Assembly: GCA_030142905.1 (NCBI GenBank)
Contig: JASJOG010000028.1
Location: 1,357,001 to 1,421,000, forward strand
Origin: Heliopora coerulea
Taxonomy: Eukaryota; Cnidaria; Anthozoa; Scleralcyonacea; Helioporidae
Direction: 5' to 3'
Length of the DNA: 64,000 nt
In this document: piece after piece, positions 34,901 through 48,361 of the stretch
How the letters are laid out: the number at the start of each line of letters is the position of its first letter
Position numbering within the stretch: position 1 is the first letter of the stretch
Translations under genes and position numbers: made by a program
Notes under the pieces: model-generated
What the model saw: the letters and a program-made list of their open reading frames with translations, nothing else
Database searches by the model: none
Told to the model about the DNA's origin: nothing

Positions 34901-37900
34901 CATCTGACAAGAAGTTCAAAGTTATTGACTACAGACTGTTCAAGCTCTTGAACCGCGTGCAGACAAGTAAGATTACCTACTTACTGTATGGTTAACTGAT
35001 ATTAATTGTATGATATCTGACACAACTATAATTCGAGCGAACATATTGAGTATACCTTGTTTGGTATGATGTTGAGACAATGGTTCCGTCATACTTGCTT
35101 GAAGCAAGGCTGCATTCATCTTATTTCTTGATTGAAAACTAGCAAGTCTTTGTTTTGGAGAACAGTTAATCACAGCGGGGTTGGCTGAGTGGGCGCTTGT
35201 TCATTGTGGCATTTTTCTTTAAACTGTATACTAGCCTCGGCTGGCGTAATATTTGTAAAGGGTTACAACTTCTCTATTTCATATCTGCTCAACAGTATTT
35301 TTTACCGCCTCTGCCGGGAAATTTGCAGAACTATTTTTGTTGCGATTCTAGTTACTATATTGAACAATATGTGCGTTGCATGCATGGCGCCTTTTTGGTC
35401 GCTCTAACTTTATCATAAGAATTTCATTGGCCTTTATTGGACGAGACCTTGAAGAGCACCGAATCTTTTCCTTTTGAAAGGTGCTTTTGTGTGTTCGTGA
35501 GACAGATACTATCAACTAGTTGTTTCAGAACATTCTTGAACTTCTTAAGATGAGGCAACCGACCAAAGTGGGTGAAAACCGGTATAAATTTTAAAAGTTC
35601 ACAAAAGGGAAAAATGTCGCCATTGCTTACTGCAAGTCCGAAATTTCCCAAGGTTATTACTTTTCAAACGGTGAAAGCGTTATTGAACTATCTTGTGTGC
35701 AGAAATATAACACAGTCGAGCCACGGACGAACAATTTCAACCAATTTGTGTAGCTATGCCTTATATATATACATGTACTTAGTCTTATACAAAATTTACT
35801 ATTTACATATAATTACTGACCCGCATCAAAACCTATTGTTTTCACTCAGCATTATATCAGCTAATGCAGAGAACAAAATTATGTAAGTCGATTTTGTAAA
35901 ATTTTCTTCCTGAATTCAGCTGATATGATGCAGAGAAAACATAATGAAGGCAGCTGAGCTCACAGGCCTCAACTGCCTGCATTGTATACAATAATGTTGC
36001 GTGTCACAGTAATTATTTTTTAAGTATTTTGAATATAATCACACTGCACATGTAAAAATACATAATGAACAATTATTGGATGAGGCTGAGGATGATGTCA
36101 AGAATTATCCAGACCGAGGTCAATGTTATACATTCAAAACAGGGACAGATGCAAGAAAAGATTTGCACTTAGAGTCGTGCAAGTAACTTTTCAAACTGCT
36201 GCAGGCCAATTTTTACTGTTTTGTAATTTTTGCGGTCTTGAAGCGGTTACGTCATCACCGTCCAATAATTTTTTTGGACCGCTCCGTCGAATAATTCACG
36301 CTATTCTACGGAAATAATGTCACGACTTCATGACGTTGAGAATTAATAGTGAATGTCGGCCAATAAGAAACAAGAATGAAGTGTGAATGTATAATAATAG
36401 TTTTTAAAGACCACCCATGATCCGAAAACTTTTGTACCGTAGAGAGGAGCTGGTTAGGCATTAAATACACCCCTCCCTGGTGTTTCGGACAAGGTGGCAT
36501 ATCTTTTTTAAAGGACATATGTTGTGGCCATTAACGTGTAACAGTCCAGTTCTCCCTGTTCTGGTTATGACACAGAGGATTAATAAAATACATACTTCAG
36601 ACGCCTGTCTTAAAATGTAGCCCCAGACCATCCCACTACTGTGTACATTTATTAATATGCTCTTTTTAAAGTACAGCAACTTGGGAACTGCTTATCGTGA
36701 CCTAGAAATTCCAACAGCAGTGGTTGGGTTATCAATATTGGGTTATATTACGATATCTCTAAACAATCCTTTTACCAACAGAGGAATGGAAAAGAAAACC
36801 TAAACTACTATTACATAGATTTGAATAAAAATTATTTATTGTTTCATAGCCCTCCCATCAGGTCGTAGAGTAAACTGGTAAAAATAAGACAGCTTGAGAA
36901 ATCATTATTTATAGGTTGCTTCAAAAGTCTGTTGGCGTCATCAGTGTTAGAGGGGGGTTTGTAATTTGGTCGTTTAGAGTTCATTGGCGGTACCTTTTTT
37001 GAGGCTAATGATACCCGGAAATCCAAGGATTGGGTCGACAGGATTGGTTTTCATCTTTAACATGCCAGCAGCGGACTCGATGATTAAGGGCAGAAATATG
37101 AGGCGCAGTCAGTGCAATCATTATCCCCATGTACCACCTACATTTTTTGGGAGGAATTTTATCAATCAGGCTTGTTCCACAGACAGACTTAGCTCTCGTT
37201 CTTTGCCTTGCTCAATAAGTATAGGTTCCGGTGAGAAGTGTGCTTATTTTGATTTGGTAATTTCTGTAGATACAGCGGTTGTTTCCTGCCATTATTTAAT
37301 AGAATTTTGTGGGACCTGCTTCGTTACATGTCTTTTTAACCTTCATGATTTAAATCTTAACGGCTGAAGACAACTAATATTCTAATTTACCTTATGGCAA
37401 GTTGTATTTGTGTTGACCTGAAATTAAAGAATTTAATAATTGTTACTATCAGGTTTAAATTTATTTAGCTATCTTCCTTGACACAGCTATTAAGGTTTCG
37501 TTTTACGTAATTCGCATCCCTTTTGAGTATTGAAGTATTGACCAGTAACAAAAAGATTGCGATCTAGTCCATCCAACTTGCATTACCCCACAGCAAGGTC
37601 ATCTTCCATACTATTCCCATATCAGACGGATGATATGACAGTCGAGTTGGTTCTTCCTGAAGGTTTTATTTCATCCTTTGAACGAGAATTCCCGTCGCCT
37701 TTTCTGAGAGATCTGGAAGATATCTCGTGACCTTTGGTATACTCCAGTTCTCGTTTGAAAATAGTTAATATCAGCTTTTCGTTGGAAAGGAATAAGGGGT
37801 TGTTGTTGCTATGGAATTCCGGAACGGGGATGGATTCGATCAGGGTTCGTCTGCTAATTTACCGAATTATTCAGACTTTTTGATTACCTCCTGTACAGCA

Positions 37901-40460
37901 CATGGCCAACATTTCGCGTCTTAGAAATTACCGAATCCCTCAACTCAAGACTGCTACTCTTTCTTTTGCTAACCAGTTCCTCCGTCTTGGCATCTTCCTT
38001 GCAAACATTGACACAAAAAAAGTCCGATGCTAACGCAGTCCATGTTCAAGATATCTGTTTAATTCATACTGGGCATTCGCTGCCTCAAGTTACAGCGGAC
38101 GTGCCCACTTTGCAAGAGCTGTCAACTATGAACAAAATGAGTAGTTTCATCCTTAGCAACCACACCACCTATTGACTAAAATATCATAGAGACGAATTAC
38201 AACCGAAATCAAAACGGTTTTTGACCTTGTTAGATATTCACCATAGCAGCCAAAATTTAGCGTGAAAACAGTAAAATGTGTTTTAAACTGTTTCTTGAAT
38301 TTTGAATGCAAAATCTTCTTTTAAACGGTGTTTTCCCATTGACAAAGAAATTTATTCTGATAATGAGAGGACATAAAAATCTGATCGTACTTTTCTTACT
38401 TAATGTAAGTTTTGTAAATGAAATCTTTATTCACTGACGTTACCATCCTGGGTGCGTTTTCGGGGTTCATAATTCCATATCTGCTATTGGACCACGTGAA
38501 TTATTTGGGCAATTGGCCTATTACACTTTGTAGAAATTTGTGATGTTTCATTGTGGTTAATTACAAAGCTTTGGTGCTACATATATTGGAACATGGTTAG
38601 CAGTGCGCGCAATGAATGCCCTTAACTGCTAGTTTGTGGTGTCGTTTGCTCTTCTTTGGATGCATTTGACGTTATTAAAACATATTTAAGAATCGAATTC
38701 TTTTAGTTCTGGTCAGTTTCCCGGAGGTATGCTTTTATCCGGAAATAGGCAACGTATCTTTAGATGGTTTTAGATGCTTTTGTAACAATTATACTGTCAT
38801 TTAATGGATCCCTCACGGGAATAGCGTTTCACAAGTACTTCTCACTGTTGGAGAGAGCCACAGTGAAAGCAATTATCCAATAAATAATAAAATTAATGTG
38901 TAGAAAATATGATGGAATGTTGTTTTAAATTTTGTATTTTGGTAATTCTATACAAAAGTTACCCTTTGTGATGAGGCCATGATTCAAATTCTTTTTTCAG
39001 AACACACCTAATGTTGCCCCAGCCAGCTAGAAAAACTTCATAGATCCGTGTTAAACTTTTCGTTGGACACTGTAGATTTGCAATTAAATTTTGTCGAGGA
39101 TCTTCTTTCTTCAAGCCATTTCCCACCAAGCGGTTTTTTTCATACGAAGCGAATTTATTCGTTAGGGTTTGCAATGAGCATGCGCACTGGACGTAGCTGC
39201 AGCGAAAAATGGTCGCTTTGCGACTGCTGAAAAAAGAAGGATCAAGTTCTTCCTTTTTCTTACGAAAAAAGAGACGTATTCAATAATAATTAACCAATTA
39301 GATCACAAGTTGCATGGAAAGTTATTAAAATGGAGGACAGTGCATATGATTAAAGTCATCGGCCAGGAAACAATGATACTTGAAAAACGTTTTTTGCTAA
39401 AGCTAAAGTTGGCGACATTCTGACTTGGCGAAGGAAATACTCTCGGTCATACAGAAGTGTATGATGAAGTGAAACTTTTCTTTCCACCGACATTCCACAT
39501 AGATTTGTCCAGCCTGGGACTTTTTTCTATATTCTTGCCTTGCTTAACAAAGAACTAATAACTATAAAAAATAAATCTCAGAAACCACCTCTTGTCTAAA
39601 GCAGCCATTTTAGGAGACTAGTTTTTTTAATATTTGCACTAAGTGCAAGTTAGTTCCTTGTGGGCATTAAAAAGGTCTCTTCGAATACTGTTGCGGAAAA
39701 ACATTCAACTCTTGTGAAAAAAATGTACCTTGCAGTACGAAAGAAAGCGGCCCGGGAAAATGTTTTCCTTGGTTCTTGAAAGAAACTAACTAAAACTGGA
39801 AAGTTTATCAAATTATCTTGAGCAGTAGATTTTCCTAAATTGTAACGATTGCTTTTCTGTGAAATTTTTAAATACGGAAGCGCCACGCGATCAGTAGGAA
39901 GGGATCACCTTCATGAGAAACTATTAAGCGCTCATCTATTCCAACTCTAATGTACAGCATCGACCGTGTGAGGGCTAGAATGCTGGGCTCGTAGAACGAC
40001 AGACGTTTTTCTGTACTTTTGCTAATTCACGTGAACATAGGAATTCACTTCCGTTCCCGCTGAGATTACCAACCAGCTAAAATTTGACAGGGTATTGGGT
40101 CTTGGCCCCATGACACAGTTCCATTTATTATGAAACCCCTAATACTTCACCAACATGTCATTATATACCAGTATTTATATATACCAGTATCTATACCAGT
40201 ATTTTATTTCACTACTTGTTTTCTTTCGTGTGATTTTAGTTCTGTGGTGTTTTCCTGAGATAGAACCTCGTTTTTGAAAAACATTCCCCATTTAGTTGTA
40301 AAATTATTTGCTTGTTTTGATGTTACTTAGTTTTAACTGCTTAATCAGACAAGGAAAAAGAAACGTTGAACGTGGATCCTAGCCTTCTGAAGACTCTGAG
40401 AATGCCCATGTAACAAGAAGGTAAATCTAGTTTTTTTCATCATCGTCCTAGCTGTGGATT
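31926..40460. other. Long stretch without a convincing gene
   Basis: All open frames are under about 130 codons and lack recognisable motifs or codon bias. Around 32215-32260 (CCTGGATGCGTCCCTG) and 36085-36120 (GAGGCTGAGGATGATGTCAAGAATTATCCAGACCG region) there are fragments resembling cnidarian miniature elements, incomplete. Nothing else is supported. Confidence 0.5.
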
Positions 40461-40489
40461 AAATATTGGTTGTCCCCATCTATGTCGCT

Positions 40490-40600
40490 CATGAAAAATT
40501 GCTCAAAAAATTTGCGCTGGCACGAGGAGGTAAAGAGCAAGGAGATGCATGCCTACGGTTAGGACTTGCCAATAACAACATTGGTAAATATCCAAAATTT
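40490..40600 (+). pseudogene. Isolated TPR fragment
   Basis: A single tetratricopeptide-like unit (KEQGDACLRLGLANNNIGKY) matches the repeat of the large array 2.1 kb downstream, then runs out into unrelated sequence. It may be a decayed outlying unit of the array or a small exon of the same gene; no matching splice sites could be fixed. Confidence 0.5.
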
Positions 40601-42568
40601 CTTTGGCAATTTTCTATGGTTTTTAGTCGAATTTTCTCAAAGATATGAACATCTACATGATACAATTTTTACAAAAATTAATTTGGATAGTTTTGAGAAA
40701 TTATTGCAGTTGTCAAATTGACCACATAGCCGGATATTCATCAAAGATGGGGATTCTAGCCTGAAGAGTTAGCGCGTTGAAAAGGCGCTCCACGATGTGC
40801 TTGCAAACCCACTTCGAATTCCTACTCGATGGCCATACTTAAATTCCATACGAAACATCTTTCACTTAGCTTGGTAAAACGAAGTGTTAAAAAGCAGGAC
40901 GATTGAGAGAATTACGACACACTTGAAGAATTTGCAGTGCAAATTAAGAGCATTTTCAAAATGTAGACGAGAGTCATTCACAACATCATTTCGAGCATGG
41001 GCAGACTCAATGATTGTTTAATGGAGAACAAAGTTAGGTGGATTTTAACAGATTGAAAAATAAAAGCATGTGTTATTTATACATCAGAATTACATCGTCT
41101 TCACAACTTGAACTTATATGTTTTGTTATTAGAGATTCTCCTCTTCGGAGAACATCTGAAACAGTTTTCGTGCATGATACTCCTATCTATAAGGCCCAAT
41201 TGGATATCATATCGAACACGATATACAGTCTACACTCTATATAAACAAAGAGTTCATTAAAATTTCATATTTAAATGTGAGATGTATATTGTCCATGAAT
41301 AAACTGTCTAGGTGGTAACAAATTGTATTCATGAATGAATACAATTCTAGCAATTTAACAAGTCTAAAGAATAATTGAACAACAAGATCGTCATTGATCT
41401 GAATACAACACAAACGCGGAAGACCATTATTTGCAAGTGGCCACCTCTACGTGATCTTGTTCCGCAACTTGATTATTGAAGGAAAATAGTTTAATCGGTA
41501 GGACAAAATATCCATCTCCCTGTCGTGCATGACTACGTTTTTATTTATTAGCGCGAAAGTGTGCTTGGTCATTAAAGAAAGTCTGTATTTCCGATTTGAG
41601 CCCAAAGTTTCTAGTGTACTGAGTTTTGAGAGCTGGAATATTGACCGTAATTTGTCCGAGTAGCATAAGGAGAAAGTCATAGTGAGGTATCATTTGAAGA
41701 GAGCACCTGAAATCGTTCAAGAAGATGCCTTCTGTCGTTTTGGCCCTACTCCAGGCAAACGCAGTTCTAGCCAGATTTAAAAGGTGGAAAATATCTCATT
41801 CAAGAGACTTAGTGTTAAATTCTTTCACAGTTTGCTTACCACAGAATTTCTGTAAAACATCTATCGCGAACAGTGGCATTTCTCTCCCCCTTACCTCCGA
41901 CAAACACTACACGTTTGGGTGTAGTTCAAAGATAACCACAAAAAAAGAAACAGGTTGACATTAAAACACAAATTGTGGAATCTGCAGTTTGTTTCCTCTC
42001 TTTATGACTCAGTCTTCTGCATAGAACCGAATGCGCGTGCCATTTCGAGCAATTCAGCCTCAACAAATGCGGACTCACTTGATGGATCAGTGATCCTGGG
42101 AAAAAGACCAATGACCAATGGACCCAAAAACGATAAAATCACGTATCAAAAAATTATGGAAGACGTTAGAGGAGCCAAAATGGTGCTTTAAGGACCGACA
42201 ATATTAAAATCCTCAAAAATAATCCAATACTAGGTAAAGAAAAATTCATTTTGCGCTGTGAATGATATATCCCCTTTCCGGACAATTGAGTGCAAAATAG
42301 TTGAGACATTTATGAACTCTCTGGTACTAACCTGCTTTCAGACATGAAAATGATGCTAAAAGGTCATCTTACTCCCTCACTTCCTCTCCCCCTATATCAG
42401 TGTTGATCTCCTGTGACGGTTGAGTATCGGACAAGTCAAATTTATCCGCTTGACCAACATTGCTTAGGAGAGGAGGGAGGGAAAATCACACGAACCATGT
42501 CTGACTAAATAACACAGTTCACCTACCATAAGAACGATTGTCTCAACGTATTTCCCTCCTGATCGTAG
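40601..42568. other. No recognised gene
   Basis: Short open frames only. If the TPR gene has 5' exons they should lie here or further left, but none could be placed. Confidence 0.4.
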
Positions 42569-45500
42569 GTTTAAGACGTGCCAATAAGAACATTGGTGAA
42601 TATCAAGTAACCTGAGAATATTATCAGAAATCCTTAAAAATTGCACAAGAACTAGGGGACAAAAGGCAAGAAGTAAAGGCATACCTAGGGTTACGAGATG
42701 CCTATAAGAACATTGGTGAATATCAAATAGCCATGGAATATCAGAAAGCCCCAAAACATCCACAAGAACGAGGACAGAAATGGAAAAAAGGAAATCCGTA
42801 CCTAGAGTATGGAGAAGCCAATATTAATATGAGTAAATATCAAACAAGCAGTGAATATTATCAGAAAGCCCTGAAAATTGCAGGAGAACAAGGAGACAAA
42901 ACACAAGAAGGAGACGCGTGCCTAGGGTTAGGAGTTACGAATAACAACATCGGTGAATATCAAACAGCCAGGGAATATTATCAGAAAGCTCTGAAAATTG
43001 CACAAGAACGAGGAGACAAAAGGCAAGAAGGAAAAGCCTACCGAGGATTAGGAGTTGCGAATAACAACATCGGTGAATATCAAACAGCCAGGGAATGTTA
43101 TCAGAAAGCTCTGAAAATTGCACAAGAACGAGGAGACAAAAGGGAAGAAGGAAAAGCCTACGGAGGGTTAGGAGTTGTGAATAACAACATCGGTGAATAT
43201 CAAACAGCCAGAGAATATTATCAGAAAGCTCTGAAAATTGCACAAGAACTAAGAGACAAAGTGCAAGAAGGAGAGGCGTACCGAAAGTTAGGAGATGCCA
43301 ATGACAACATTGGTGAACACCAAATAGCCGGGGAATATTATCAGAAAGCTCTGAAAATTGCTCAAGAATTAGGAGACAAAGAGAAAGAAGGAGACGCGTA
43401 CCTAGGGTTAGGAGTTGCGAATAACAATATCGGTGAATATCAAACAGCCAGGGAATATTATCAGAAAGCTCTGAAAATTACACAAGAACGAGGAGGCAAA
43501 AGTCACGAAGGATATGTGTACCTATTGTTAGGAAATGTCAATGACAACATTGGTGAACATCAAATAGCCGGGGAATATTGTCAGAAAGCTCTGAAAATTG
43601 CACAAGAACGAGGAGACGAATGGGAAGAAGGAGTCGCGTACCTATTGTTAGGAAATGCCAATAACAACATTGGTGAACATCAAATAGCCAGGGAATATTA
43701 TCAGAAAGCTCTGAAAATTGCACAAGAACTACGAGACAAATGCCAAGAAGGATACGCGTACCGAGGGTTAGGACATGCCAATGACAACATTGGTGAACAT
43801 CAAACAGCCAGGGAATATTATAAGAAAGCTTTGAAAATTGCACAAGAACGAGGAGACAAATGGCAAGAAGAAGACGCGTACCGAGGGTTAGGACATGCCA
43901 ATGACAACATTGGTGAACATCAAACAGCCAGGGAATATTATAAGAAAGCTTTGAAAATTGCACAAGAACGAGGAGACAAATGGCAAGAAGAAGACGCGTA
44001 CCGAGGGTTAGGACATGCCAATGACAACATTGGTGAACATCAAATAGCCAGGGAATATTATCAGAAAGCTCTGAAAACTGCACAAGAACCAGGAGACAAA
44101 AAGAAAGAAGAAAAGGCGTATCTAGAGTTAGGAGATGCTAATAAGAACATTGGTGAATATCAAATAGCCAGGGAGTATTATCAGAAAGCCCTGAATATTG
44201 CACAACAACGAGGAGACAAAAGGCAAGAAGGAAAAGCGTACTTAGGGTTAGGAGATGCCAATCAAAACATTGGTAAATATCAAATAGCCATGGAGTATTA
44301 TCAGAAAGCCCTAAAATTTACAGAAGAACTCGGAGATCAATGGCAAAAAAGAAAAGTGTTTCAAGAATTGGGAAATGCCAGTTACTACATTAATCAGTTT
44401 CAAGAAACAATTGCATATTACAAAGAAGCCCTAAAAATCAATCCAAACCCGGTCGACACAAAACATGAAGGAAATTCTTTTTACGTAATTCTAGGCAATG
44501 CCTACTACCACACTGTACAATATCAACGCGCAATTGAGTGTTATCAGGAAGCACAAAAGACAAGTCACGAGCTGGGATACAAAAACCAAGAAGCAATTGC
44601 ATATCAAGGGTTAGGATGTGCTCATTACCACACTGGCCAGCACCTAAAAGCTATCGAATATTATGAAGAAGCCCTAAAGACTGTTCGAGAACTAGGGGAC
44701 AGAAAGCAGGAAGGAAATGTGTACGAAGGATTAGGTAGTTCCTACGCCAGTATTGGTGAATTTCAAAAAGCAATAGCTTATTTTCAGAACGTCCTGGAGA
44801 TCGCTCAAGAAATAGGTGACCGAAGTCAAGAAAGGAGAGCGAGAATAAGTTTGGGGACTATCTATAACAAGACATCCCAGCACAAGATGGCAATTGAATG
44901 TTATACAGAAGCCGAAAAACTTGCTCAACAGCTTGGGGACAGAGAACAGGAAGTATTTTCGTATTTGATGCTGGGAAACACCTACTCGCACATTGGTCAT
45001 TACCAAACAGCAATCGAATGCTACCAGAATTCACAAAAGATCGCCCAGGAAATCAATGACAAAGCTCAAGAAACAAATGCTTGCCAGGGGTTGGGGTACG
45101 CGAGTTTCTGTACTCACCGATATCAAGAAGCAATCATGTACAGCCAGGAGGTTCTGAAGATAGCTCAAGAACTAGCTGACAGAACACAAGAAGGGCATGC
45201 GTGCCAAGGGCTGGGAGTTTCCTATTTCTATCTTCGACAATACGAAGAAAGTATTGCGCATTTTATGGATCTTCTTGAAATTGTCCAAGAACTCGGAGAC
45301 AAAAGGAAAGAAGGAGAGGTGTATGAATGGCTGGGAGATTGTAACCGCAATATCGGTCAGTATGACGAAGCAATCAAGTCTTATCAGAAAACCAAAATGA
45401 TTGCTCAAGAACTTGGAGTCAAGAAGCTAGAGAGAAGAGCAAACCTGGAGTTAGGAAAAGCCTATCATAATACAGGCAAATATGAAATGGCAATTGAGTG

Positions 45501-45784
45501 TTTCCACAACGCGCGTGATATCGCTTTAGAGATCGGGGATAAGTATCAGGAATGGATATCATGCGCATGGCTTGGATCAGATTATAGTAGAATTGGCAAT
45601 AATCAAAAGGCCATCGAATGGTACCAGGAAGCCTTGATGGTTGCCAAAGAATTAGAAGATTTATCTGCCGAAGGAAAATCATACACAGGTATAGGAGTAG
45701 TATACTTCAACATGGGCCAGTATGAAAAGGCAATTGAATGGTATCAGAAAGCCCAGACGATTGCTCAAATGCTAGGCGATAAAG
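42569..45784 (+). CDS. TPR array exon of a predicted TPR-protease gene
   Basis: One exon of 120-bp (40-residue) tetratricopeptide units, about 27 in all, with consensus GEYQxAxEYYQKALKIAQExGDKxxEGxAYxxLGxAxxNI. The 25 unit starts from 42841 to 45721 are exactly 120 bp apart with no indel. TPR helices stack into a superhelix that binds protein partners; this TPR_12-type repeat is seen in GPSM2/LGN, TTC28-like and many cnidarian proteins. The exon can begin at acceptor 42569 in phase 1, but an in-frame TGA at 42613-42615 interrupts the first unit, so the open part starts at ATG 42733. The phase-1 donor at 45785 (AAAG|GTAAGG) ends it; coding beyond that to 45879 is intron read-through. No signal peptide or membrane segment is seen, so it is probably cytosolic. 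Confidence 0.75.
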
Positions 45785-48271
45785 GTAAGGTCTGCTGTTC
45801 TGAATTTGGGAAATACTCTTGGTCTACATTATGGGGGTCCAACCGGGTTGTATTCTTGAACCAGGACAAACCGGACTGAGTTGAAAAGGTATACGTTGAA
45901 CTAATACGGTAGAGAAATGGGAGCGGACTTAACTTGGCAGTCAAGGTTTCTGTGGAAGAGTTACCGACGTGTCAACATCGAACAAATTCTGTTCATGTTT
46001 TGCTAAAAAGGTGGGGCTGAGTTTCCTGGAACCCAACCGTTTCTGTTCGCCTGCAAGCTGTACTCCATATTTTTTTAAATCGCCCCAACTAACGGTACTA
46101 ATGTATAACATTGCCGTGCACGTATTGCCATCAACTTATTAACGCTTATAATCATGGCATTGTTTCAGTTCGCGTAGAAACGCATGGTAGGATTTTAAGT
46201 GCATGTATAAGTGAGCACTGCGTGCACATTTTTAAGTTCGAAACGTAGAAAGTGTTACTCATCAGAACATGTCTTGTTTTTAGTCGTATATTATTAACTT
46301 CTTATTAACGGAGAGCGCGGTCATTACGGGAAAATATCAGACCGGGGTCTTTTATGTACGAACCTCGCCCTTTAGGCTCGATCCGTAGTGTCAAGACCCA
46401 TGACCAAGCGGACGAGGTTAATAAGAGCTTTATTTAATGGCTTTTTTAAATAAGCAAAATATATCGATAAAGATATGTTGCATGCGTATAATGTTGCTAC
46501 GAATTTCCAAGAAAAGTCAATAATTTAGATATCCAAAAGAAGCAATGCCAATAAAGTTGTTTTTTATCGTACCGAAAGTTTTTCCTACAAGCTGAAAAGT
46601 TTTTGCGGGAAAATTTCTCATTTGCTTTGAAGACAACGAACCAGATTTGGATACGTTTTACAACGGATTAACAATAACACATTGCTTATGGTTAGCTTAA
46701 ATCTTTACCTCGTTGACTTTAAGAAGAAAAGTAGACAAATATAAATTTACTGATGTAAATTACTTTCCCGTAATCGACCAACATCTCAGCCAATCAGAAC
46801 GTATCATTTCACCAAAACTAGCGCTAGCCATAAAATAATGTTTGTCGATGACCGCATTATGAAAGCTGTTGTGGTTTCATTATATGTGAATTAAAAGCCT
46901 TAGAGAGGTTTTTTAGTCAAAAATGTAAACACCGTTGAATCAAGATCTATACATTTGAATAAAAAAGGGACCTGTGTCTTTTATCTTGGTTATATGCTCA
47001 TCAGACCATATTGTTTTGTGTTCTGACAGTTTTTTAATTTACGTGCGTTTGACATCTGAAGTGAAGGTGATTTAAAAGATATATTCTTGAATGTAAATTC
47101 ATTCATACAACAGAGAATAGCTGGTGGCGAAACACGAAGAAATTGAAGGCGCCGAGTTTAGATATGGAATGTGAAGGGTTTTTAATATTTTGCCTGAATG
47201 GGTACCAGAAAGACTTGGAAGCGCCAGTTTTCTTGATCGCGTCCATGGCAAAGAGGGCCAAGAAAACTACCACTGTTGCAATGGCCAGAAGGAGAAGATT
47301 TTAATGTGGTGCCAAATATTTTGATTAGTTTTGGACATCGTGTAATTGTAAAACGCTTGGCATGATCGCATTTTTGCTGAATGATTATAGTTATGTTGTT
47401 CAGGGTTAGTTATTTTCGAAATATCCCAGAATTCTCGAAAACTACTTGAACTGAAGAACCAGGCTGAAGGAAAAGTTTAAGATTAGCGGGGCTTTATTTT
47501 AAATATTAACCTACAACAAGGCTATTATTTTATGTAAAACTTAGTCTTCTTTGATAAGTAATGCCATGGTATGAGGGAAATAGTGGAATAAATGTCTCCG
47601 AAAGGGGAAGGAAGGTTCCAAGGGCCTCCGGCCCTCGAGACTTATACAAAGGCTCCGAAGGCTTGATGGGATATTGATTTGATTTCCTTACCCATGATTC
47701 CCCAGCACAAGAAGGATGCCCATGGTACCGCCTTAAACAGTGACTCTTGACAAGTTTTCATTAAATTGGGGACACGAGGCTACGTTATGTTAGACATTCC
47801 CGTTAGAGCCGTCTTCATTAAACCCGAAGTGCTTGACGCTGCTGCATGTCTCCTCGAGAATATGGGAATTGCAATATTTAATTTTGCTTCATCCATGTTA
47901 ATGATAAGAAATTTTAAAATATTTTCCCATAAACAGGGGTTAATGATGGTATGACTTGAAATAATAACCCTTTTATCCTCCATAGAATAATTAAAACCAC
48001 AGCGTGCATTCAGAATGAGGTTATTACACGAAATTAAAAATCGGCAGAAAACAAAAGAATGCTGGTGAAACTATGATCTCTAGAAAATGTAGAGTTTGGA
48101 AGTTGGAATCTACTTAAGTAATAGCTGAGTAGTAGGTTACTAATTTAAGACTTATTAGCTTCTCCATAAAAGATTTGGAAACCCATTATTTTTCTTTACC
48201 TGGTGAAATGGTTCTCTAGACTTTGATGATATAAAGCGAGCAGTTGATGGTGATATCTTTCATGTCTCTAG
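45785..48271. other. Predicted intron with miniature-element sequence
   Basis: A pair of inverted ends, CTTATTAACGG near 46301 and GAGGTTAATAAG near 46427, bounds about 130 bp that looks like a small foldback or MITE. No exon with matching phase was found before 48272. The rest is AT-rich and featureless. Confidence 0.45.
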
Positions 48272-48361
48272 GTGCAAATTCAGATGATCCACATCACGAT
48301 GCTGCTACATGTAGTATTGCTGCGTCAAACATCTCAGTTGAAGGAGCACCTCCAGTCTCAG
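48272..48361 (+). CDS. Linker exon 1 of the predicted TPR-protease gene
   Basis: A 90-nt stretch with a good acceptor (CATGTCTCTAG) and donor (GGTAAATA), phase 1 at both ends. It joins the TPR exon without a stop and codes for an acidic, Ala/Ser-rich segment (SDDPHHDAATCSIAAS, VEGAPPVS), probably a flexible linker. It is supported by splice signals and phase only. Confidence 0.5.

Noticed and set aside
35177..35195. TGGCTGAGTGG, a perfect tRNA A box
   Set aside because: No B box or cloverleaf follows within the required distance.
40382..40421. Phase-1 exon-like stretch upstream of the TPR array
   Set aside because: It runs into TAA before any usable donor; kept only as a remark.
43538..44083. 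181-codon open frame on the minus strand across the TPR array
   Set aside because: It is the antisense shadow of the 120 bp repeats, whose period is a multiple of three, so stops are absent in register. The same holds for 42935-43243.
42841..45784. Regular 120 bp periodicity as a possible satellite or CRISPR-like array
   Set aside because: Units are contiguous, have no spacers, and translate into canonical tetratricopeptide repeats with codon-level conservation.
45785..45879. C-terminal tail of the 1048-codon frame
   Set aside because: It begins at a strong donor (GGTAAGG) and loses TPR character at once; more likely intron read-through.
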